Origin: Myxocyprinus asiaticus
Taxonomy: Eukaryota > Chordata > Actinopteri > Cypriniformes > Catostomidae
Length of the DNA: 64,000 bases
Direction: 5' to 3'
Assembly (NCBI RefSeq): GCF_019703515.2
Contig: NC_059347.1
Coordinates: 26,986,501 to 27,050,500, forward strand
In this document: positions 58,983 through 64,000 of the stretch, piece by piece
Layout of the letters: each line of letters opens with the position of its first letter
Position numbering within the stretch: position 1 is the first letter of the stretch
Program-made: the position numbers and the translations under genes
The notes under the pieces: model-generated
What the model was told of the DNA's origin: nothing
Seen by the model: only the letters and a program-made list of their open reading frames with translations
Database searches by the model: none

Positions 58983-60541
58983 CAGGTGCATCTCAATAAA
59001 TTAGAATGTCGTGGAAAAGTTAATTTATTTCAGTAATTCAACTCAAATTGTGAAACTCGTGTATTAAATAAATTCAATGTACACAGACTGAAGTAGTTTA
59101 AGTCTTTGGTTCTTTTAATTGTGATGATTTTGGCTCACATTTAACAAAAACCCACCAATTCACTATCTCAAAAAATTAGAATACATCATAAGATCAATAA
59201 AAAAACATTTTTAGTGAATTGTTGGCCGTCTGGAAAGTATGTTCATTTACTATATATGTACTCAGTACTTGATAGGGGCTCCTTTTGCTTTAATTACTGC
59301 CTCAATTTGGCGTGGCATGGAGGTGATCAGTTTGTGGCACTGCTGAGGTGGTATGGAAGCCCAGGTTTCTTTGACAGTGGCCTTCAGCTCATCTGCATTT
59401 TTTGGTCTCTTGTTTCTCATTTTCCTCTTGACAATACCCCATAGATTCTCTATGGGGTTCAGGTCTGGTGAGTTTGCTGGCCAGTCAAGCACACCAACAC
59501 CATGGTCATTTAACCAACTTTTGGTGCTTTTGGCAGTGTGGGCAGGTGCCAAATCCTGCTGGAAAATGAAATCAGCATCTTTAAAAAGCTGGTCAGCAGA
59601 AGGAAGCCTGAAGTGCTCCAAAATTTCTTGGTAAACGGGTGCAGTGACTTTGGTTTTCAAAAAACACAATGGACCAACACCAGCAGATGACATTGCACCT
59701 CAAATCATCACAGACTGTGGAAACTTCACACTGGACTTCAAGCAACTTGGGCTATGAGCTTCTCCACCCTTCCTCCAGACTCTAGGACCTTGGTTTCCAA
59801 ATGAAATTCAAAACTTGCTCTCATCTGAAAAGAGGACTTTGGAACACTGGGCAACAGTCCAGTTCTTCTCCTTAGCCCAGGTAAGACGCCTCTGACATTG
59901 TCTGTGTTTCAGGAGTGGCTTAACAAGAGGAATACGACAACTGTAGTGTCTGTGTGTGGTGGCTCTTGATGCCTTGACCCCAGCCTCAGTCCATTCCTTG
60001 TGAAGTTCACCCAAATTCTTGAATCGATTTTGCTTGACAATCATAAGGCTGCGGTTCTCTCAGTTGGTTGTGCATCTTTTTCTTCCACATTTTTTCCTTC
60101 CACTCAACTTTCTGTTAACATGCTTGCATACAGCACTCTGTGAACAGCCAGCTTCTTTGGCAATGAATGTTTGTGGCTTACCCTCCTTGTGAAGGGTGTC
60201 AGTGATTGTCTTCTGGACAACTGTCAGATCAGCAGTCTTCCCCATGATTGTGTAGCCTAGTGAACCAAACTGAGAGACCATTTTGAAGGCTCAGGAAACC
60301 TTTGCAGGTGTTTTGAGTTGATTAGCTGATTGGCATGTCACCATATTCTAATTTTTTGAGATAGTGAATTGTTGGGTTTTTGTTAAATGTGAGCCAAAAT
60401 CATCACAATTAAAAGAACCAAAGACTTAAACTACTTCAGTCTGTGTGCATTGAATTTATTTAATACACGAGTTTCACAATTTGAGTTGAATTACTGAAAT
60501 AAATGAACTTTTCCACGACATTCTAATTTATTGAGATGCAC

Positions 60542-60544
<3 letters not shown>
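58983..60544 (-). mobile_element. Tc1 element with ~200-bp inverted repeats
   Basis: Ends CAGGTGCATCTCAATAAATT (58983) and the inverse finishing ...TGAGATGCACCTG (60544), with TA at 58981-58982 and 60545-60546. Arms reach about 59183 and 60342. The element is 1562 bp with one transposase on the minus strand. It lies directly against the right end of the previous Tc1. Confidence 0.95.
59262..60245 (-). pseudogene. Tc1 transposase, one frame with three stops
   Basis: The whole coding region, from MGKTADLTVVQKTI (ATG 60245) to VIKAKGAPIKY, stays in a single frame of ~327 codons. TGA stops occur at 60060-60062, 59805-59807 and 59700-59702. The catalytic residues FSDESKF, FQQDLAPAHT and NPIENLWG are all present. 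Full-length-looking inverted repeats surround it, so this is the least decayed transposase of the window. Confidence 0.9.

Positions 60545-60602
<58 letters not shown>
60545..60602. repeat. (TA)n microsatellite
   Basis: A nearly pure TA run of ~57 bp directly after the right end of the Tc1 element; it probably was the insertion target. Confidence 0.95.
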
Positions 60603-60604
<2 letters not shown>

Positions 60605-62465
60605 TATATATAGCCAGTGGTGGTTCTAGCTTGTATGATGGATTCAGCTGTATGTCAAAAAATATATCAATGATCCAGGAAGCCCGACATTTTCTGAACA
60701 TCTCCATTGATGGCTATTTAAAATGTAATGAGACAAAATAAGTTGCAACATTACAGTATTTCATTACAGTAAAGAAGGAGTTTTATTAGTGCCTTATTGT
60801 TAGAGCACTCTTAAAAGCGTAAAATAGACTAGTGAACGGCTAGGAACCGTGAGTGTTCTTGAGGTGCCATCATCCAATCAGCGTTGTCAGAATGTCACAG
60901 TTGTTTAAAACAGTAATTGGTCACATGGCATTTATGGTTCAAGATACTGGCTAGAAAATAAATTGGTCCAGAACTGAGTGCCTACAAGCAAAGATTATAT
61001 AATTAGCATACTTCTAGCATACTTCTGCTGGGTCTTGAGCAAGCTGAGCAGCTGCCACTGAGATGAATAGGAATGCTAATGGATAGTTTTCTCCAGGTAT
61101 TATAGACATCCTTGATTTAGACTCAGTGTGACTGGACAGGCAGCTCTAAAATTAATATATAATCCTCATGAGCCCATAAAATACCAATTGAAGCGCTTCA
61201 AGGTTTTCTGCTGGTTTTTGTACGGCAGCAAGTGAAAGTGAATGTGATGGTTCAGCCATCATCTGTCCTACTCGCGTGAAGCGTCTCATCCTCTTTGTTG
61301 GTATGGATGTACTGGCATCTCAAAAAGATCCTATTTGACTAAAGCATGTCTTTCGGCTGGTTTCAAACAGAGGGGAGAGTAAAAAGGCAGTAGATTTAGA
61401 CAGGCCCTTAAGTGCTGTTTAACTTCCCAAGTTCCTATGACTGATTTTGCCCCTGAATATATGGAATTTTCTTCAGTTCCATACTTATTTTTTAGATGTT
61501 GTGCTTTTAAATTATATTTGCTATCTTAGAGGCAGTTTTCTGGACCAATTAGATATACCAGACCCAGATAAGACTCTATTATAAAATAAATTACACTATA
61601 GATTCCCCTAGAAAAGCACTTTCTAATCTCAGGCTGTAGTTGCCTCTGGTAAAATGGCCAATAAGATGATACAATACAACTGCAGCTCTTCATGAACGTA
61701 CAGTATGATGGAAATTCTGCTGACCATAATTTCAGCTTTGATCTTGCTCCTCAGTTGTAGAAATGCTTCGGTCAAGTTATATAAATGCTGTTTCAGTGGA
61801 CAGATTATGGTGGTGCTGATATAAATTGCCTGGGGCCTATGCCATAAGGTTCTATTCATATTAGATGTTCTGTTGGTATGAAGATGGTATGCAATGAAGA
61901 GGCTTCCTCAGTCATGCAGTTAACCGATCACAAACTCTGGAATCCCAGTGGGATCAATGCATTCTCTCCAAGTCCTTTTAAGTGAGGCATTTTGGGTATT
62001 CACAGGCCCTGCTGAGACCTGGCTAAACTAAAAATGACACAAGATGTGATTAGAAGCAGGACTTCTAATAATAGGGAGCACCTGGCCTTTTCATTTAGTC
62101 AGATATGACTAATTTCTCTACATGTCTGAGAGTTTCTTTGAGAAAAAGCCTTGGTTTTCACCACATCGTGCACTCTGATGAGCGGGAAAGGGCTCACAAA
62201 AGAGGAATAGCAGGGATTGAACAGGCACCAGCCTATTTTCAGCTGTCATCTCTGACACAGAGACACGGATTACTGTCCAATTTATCACTTACGGCTATCT
62301 AAACAGCTTGCCAAATGCTTGTTCTTGAAGTCAGTAAAACACTGTAAATCACACATAAAATATGTTAAACTACAGAGGTACAGTCTCATTATAACTGGTG
62401 TTCAAAGGCAAAACACAGTAACTACATATCTAGTAAAAAATTAGCAAAGAAATGTCTTTTACCTC
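60603..62465. other. Intergenic DNA
   Basis: No gene recognised. Frames at 61629-61859 and 62105-62302 have no known domain and no convincing splice context. Confidence 0.4.
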
Positions 62466-62624
62466 TTAAAGGTATAGTTCAAACAAAAATGAAAATCCTG
62501 TCATCATTTACTCACTCTCACCTTTTTTTTCCACAATGAAAGTGACTGGGGAAAGGGTCTGGAGCAACATGAGGATGGGTACATGATGACAGGATTTTCA
62601 TTTTTGGGTGAACTATCCCTTTAA
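62466..62624. repeat. Short TTAA-flanked MITE (159 bp)
   Basis: Starts ttaaaggtatagttcaaac and ends gggtgaactatcccttt-aa. Its left arm caaaaatgaaaatcctgtca is inverted at 62590-62610. Minimal member of the family seen at 30771. Confidence 0.88.
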
Positions 62625-64000
62625 ACTACTGTATATTATCTGTCAGACTTGTCTCAACTATGCTAAGATTCAAAGAAAACTAAGTGTAAAAATTGCAGCA
62701 ACACATTTGAGTGGACAATCCAAAACTTTCAAGCCAGTTTCAGTGTAGTCACTGCATTTTGCCTTTATATGGTAGCCGCAAAATTATCTAGAGGTTGCAG
62801 ATTTGTTACTTTGTGTCAGCAATCTAAGAAGTGTTACCAAGTCCTCTCTTATTACCATTGTGCCCTTGAATAAGGCACTTAAGAGTTGTTAGCAGCAGGG
62901 AAATGGTTGCAGCAATTACTGTAGTTAACTGGCTTCAGGGTAAACAACATCTGCAAAGTGAAAATTAATCCAAAAACTACTGAGCGTTAGAATGTATAAT
63001 TCTATTAATCAGCAGAGATGCGCAGTACATAATCACAATTATTTAATTAAGACAATCAGCAATCTTGCATGACATTCTACCAAAAAGAATCAAATACTGG
63101 CAAGAGAAGGTTCACCACTGGTGATATTTATTTATTTTGGGCTATGAGTTACAACCACAAAGACAAGTGTGCAAGAAGAGCAAAGATTATGACACTTTAG
63201 AATAGTTTTCAAGCACAATGCACATAAAGAGATGCTAGAAATGACCAATGACACACAGGAGAATAGACCAAAAAGAGTTCTCACTGTCAATGAAGCAAGT
63301 GTATTGATGAGTAAATGCTAAAGCAATATCACTCAATGATAAAATAAAACAAAATAAAATATGTATTTCTATCAATACATAAGAAGGGCAAAGAATGATA
63401 AAAAAAAATCTCACTCCTTAATAACACCATTTCTTTATAAAAAAAGAAAATAGAAAAATATCAATTTAGGCAACGACAGCAATTTAGAGCTGGTTTATAG
63501 TCCGACATACAATTTGCTGTAAAATATTGGTTGCAGAATCCACGTGAGTAACACTCATCTCAGTTGTAAATATGAAGCACAACAATTTTGAGAAGCGAGG
63601 TAAATAACATTGCAACAATTCAGTCTGCATTTGTCCTTGTAACCAGTGGGAGGTCAGATTGCGAAGAGTTTGTCATGTCTGCAGATATCGTACAATGCTT
63701 GCTAAATCCTTTCACGTATCACTGAAACAGTATAGGGCTGATCAGCAGTCTGTTCTCAAACACATTCGTAATCCCTTCTGTCTTTTGTGCAGCATGCAAT
63801 ACAATACAGACATCAATAAAGTATGTGGTTTATTAAAGCCGATACAAAATGCTCATGTAATGAGGACTTCACTTTAAGTAACACTTGAAGTCTTGAAGAT
63901 ATGCTTTGCAAATAAATCATAAACGCCTGGTTTAACCTTAAGTCTCTGCAATGTTCAGTTTAAAATAAAGGCTTTAAAAGCTTATAAATTAAGTTCTTTG
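62625..64000. other. Intergenic DNA
   Basis: No gene recognised. AT-rich; frame 63659-63877 has no known domain. The sequence continues beyond the window. Confidence 0.4.

Overview
The window looks like a cyprinid (carp-like) fish chromosome. The only host gene I can support is the 5' part of an adamts3-like procollagen N-proteinase gene. It lies on the minus strand at the left edge: a signal-peptide exon (2706-2771), a 25-bp microexon (2285-2309) and a propeptide exon (531-928), continuing past base 1. The remaining ~61 kb is intergenic DNA built almost entirely from transposable elements of several ages, many nested in one another. The TE content (Tc1 elements of at least four fish families, DIRS elements, hAT and TTAA-flanked MITEs, SCAN-gag Gypsy, CR1/L2-type LINEs) fits a teleost of the carp group.

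Layout. 1-3.2 kb: adamts3 5' end and upstream region. 3.2-13.6 kb: MITEs, a CACTA-like element, a decayed DDE_4 (Harbinger-like) transposase, two LINE tails. 13.6-20.1 kb: a short hAT element split by a 5.1-kb DIRS retrotransposon (copy 1), which is itself split by a MITE. 22.7-30.2 kb: an LTR element with two LTR/ORF units, the first LTR broken by a hAT element with a perfect 8-bp target duplication; then a minisatellite that resembles the LTR end and is itself split by a Tc1 element and a LINE. 30.8-39.3 kb: MITEs and a Gypsy composite (SCAN-type gag, integrase, one short LTR pair, one long LTR). 41-47 kb: MITE palindromes and nested hAT elements. 48.5-60.6 kb: four Tc1 elements in a row; the third is split first by an LTR mosaic and then by DIRS copy 2, which carries a SINE. 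60.6-64 kb: mostly unassigned single-copy-looking DNA.

The most informative structure is the pair of DIRS elements. Both retain inverted terminal repeats, an internal complementary region that joins the complements of the two outer ends, and GTT/AAC trinucleotides at both insertion borders, as expected for tyrosine-recombinase integration without target duplication. The two copies have lost different parts: copy 1 lacks most of ORF1 and has a stop just before the recombinase tyrosine; copy 2 lacks the reverse transcriptase YxDD segment and the recombinase catalytic core. No transposase or polymerase in the window appears intact, although the Tc1 elements at 49.5 and 59.0 kb are only lightly damaged.
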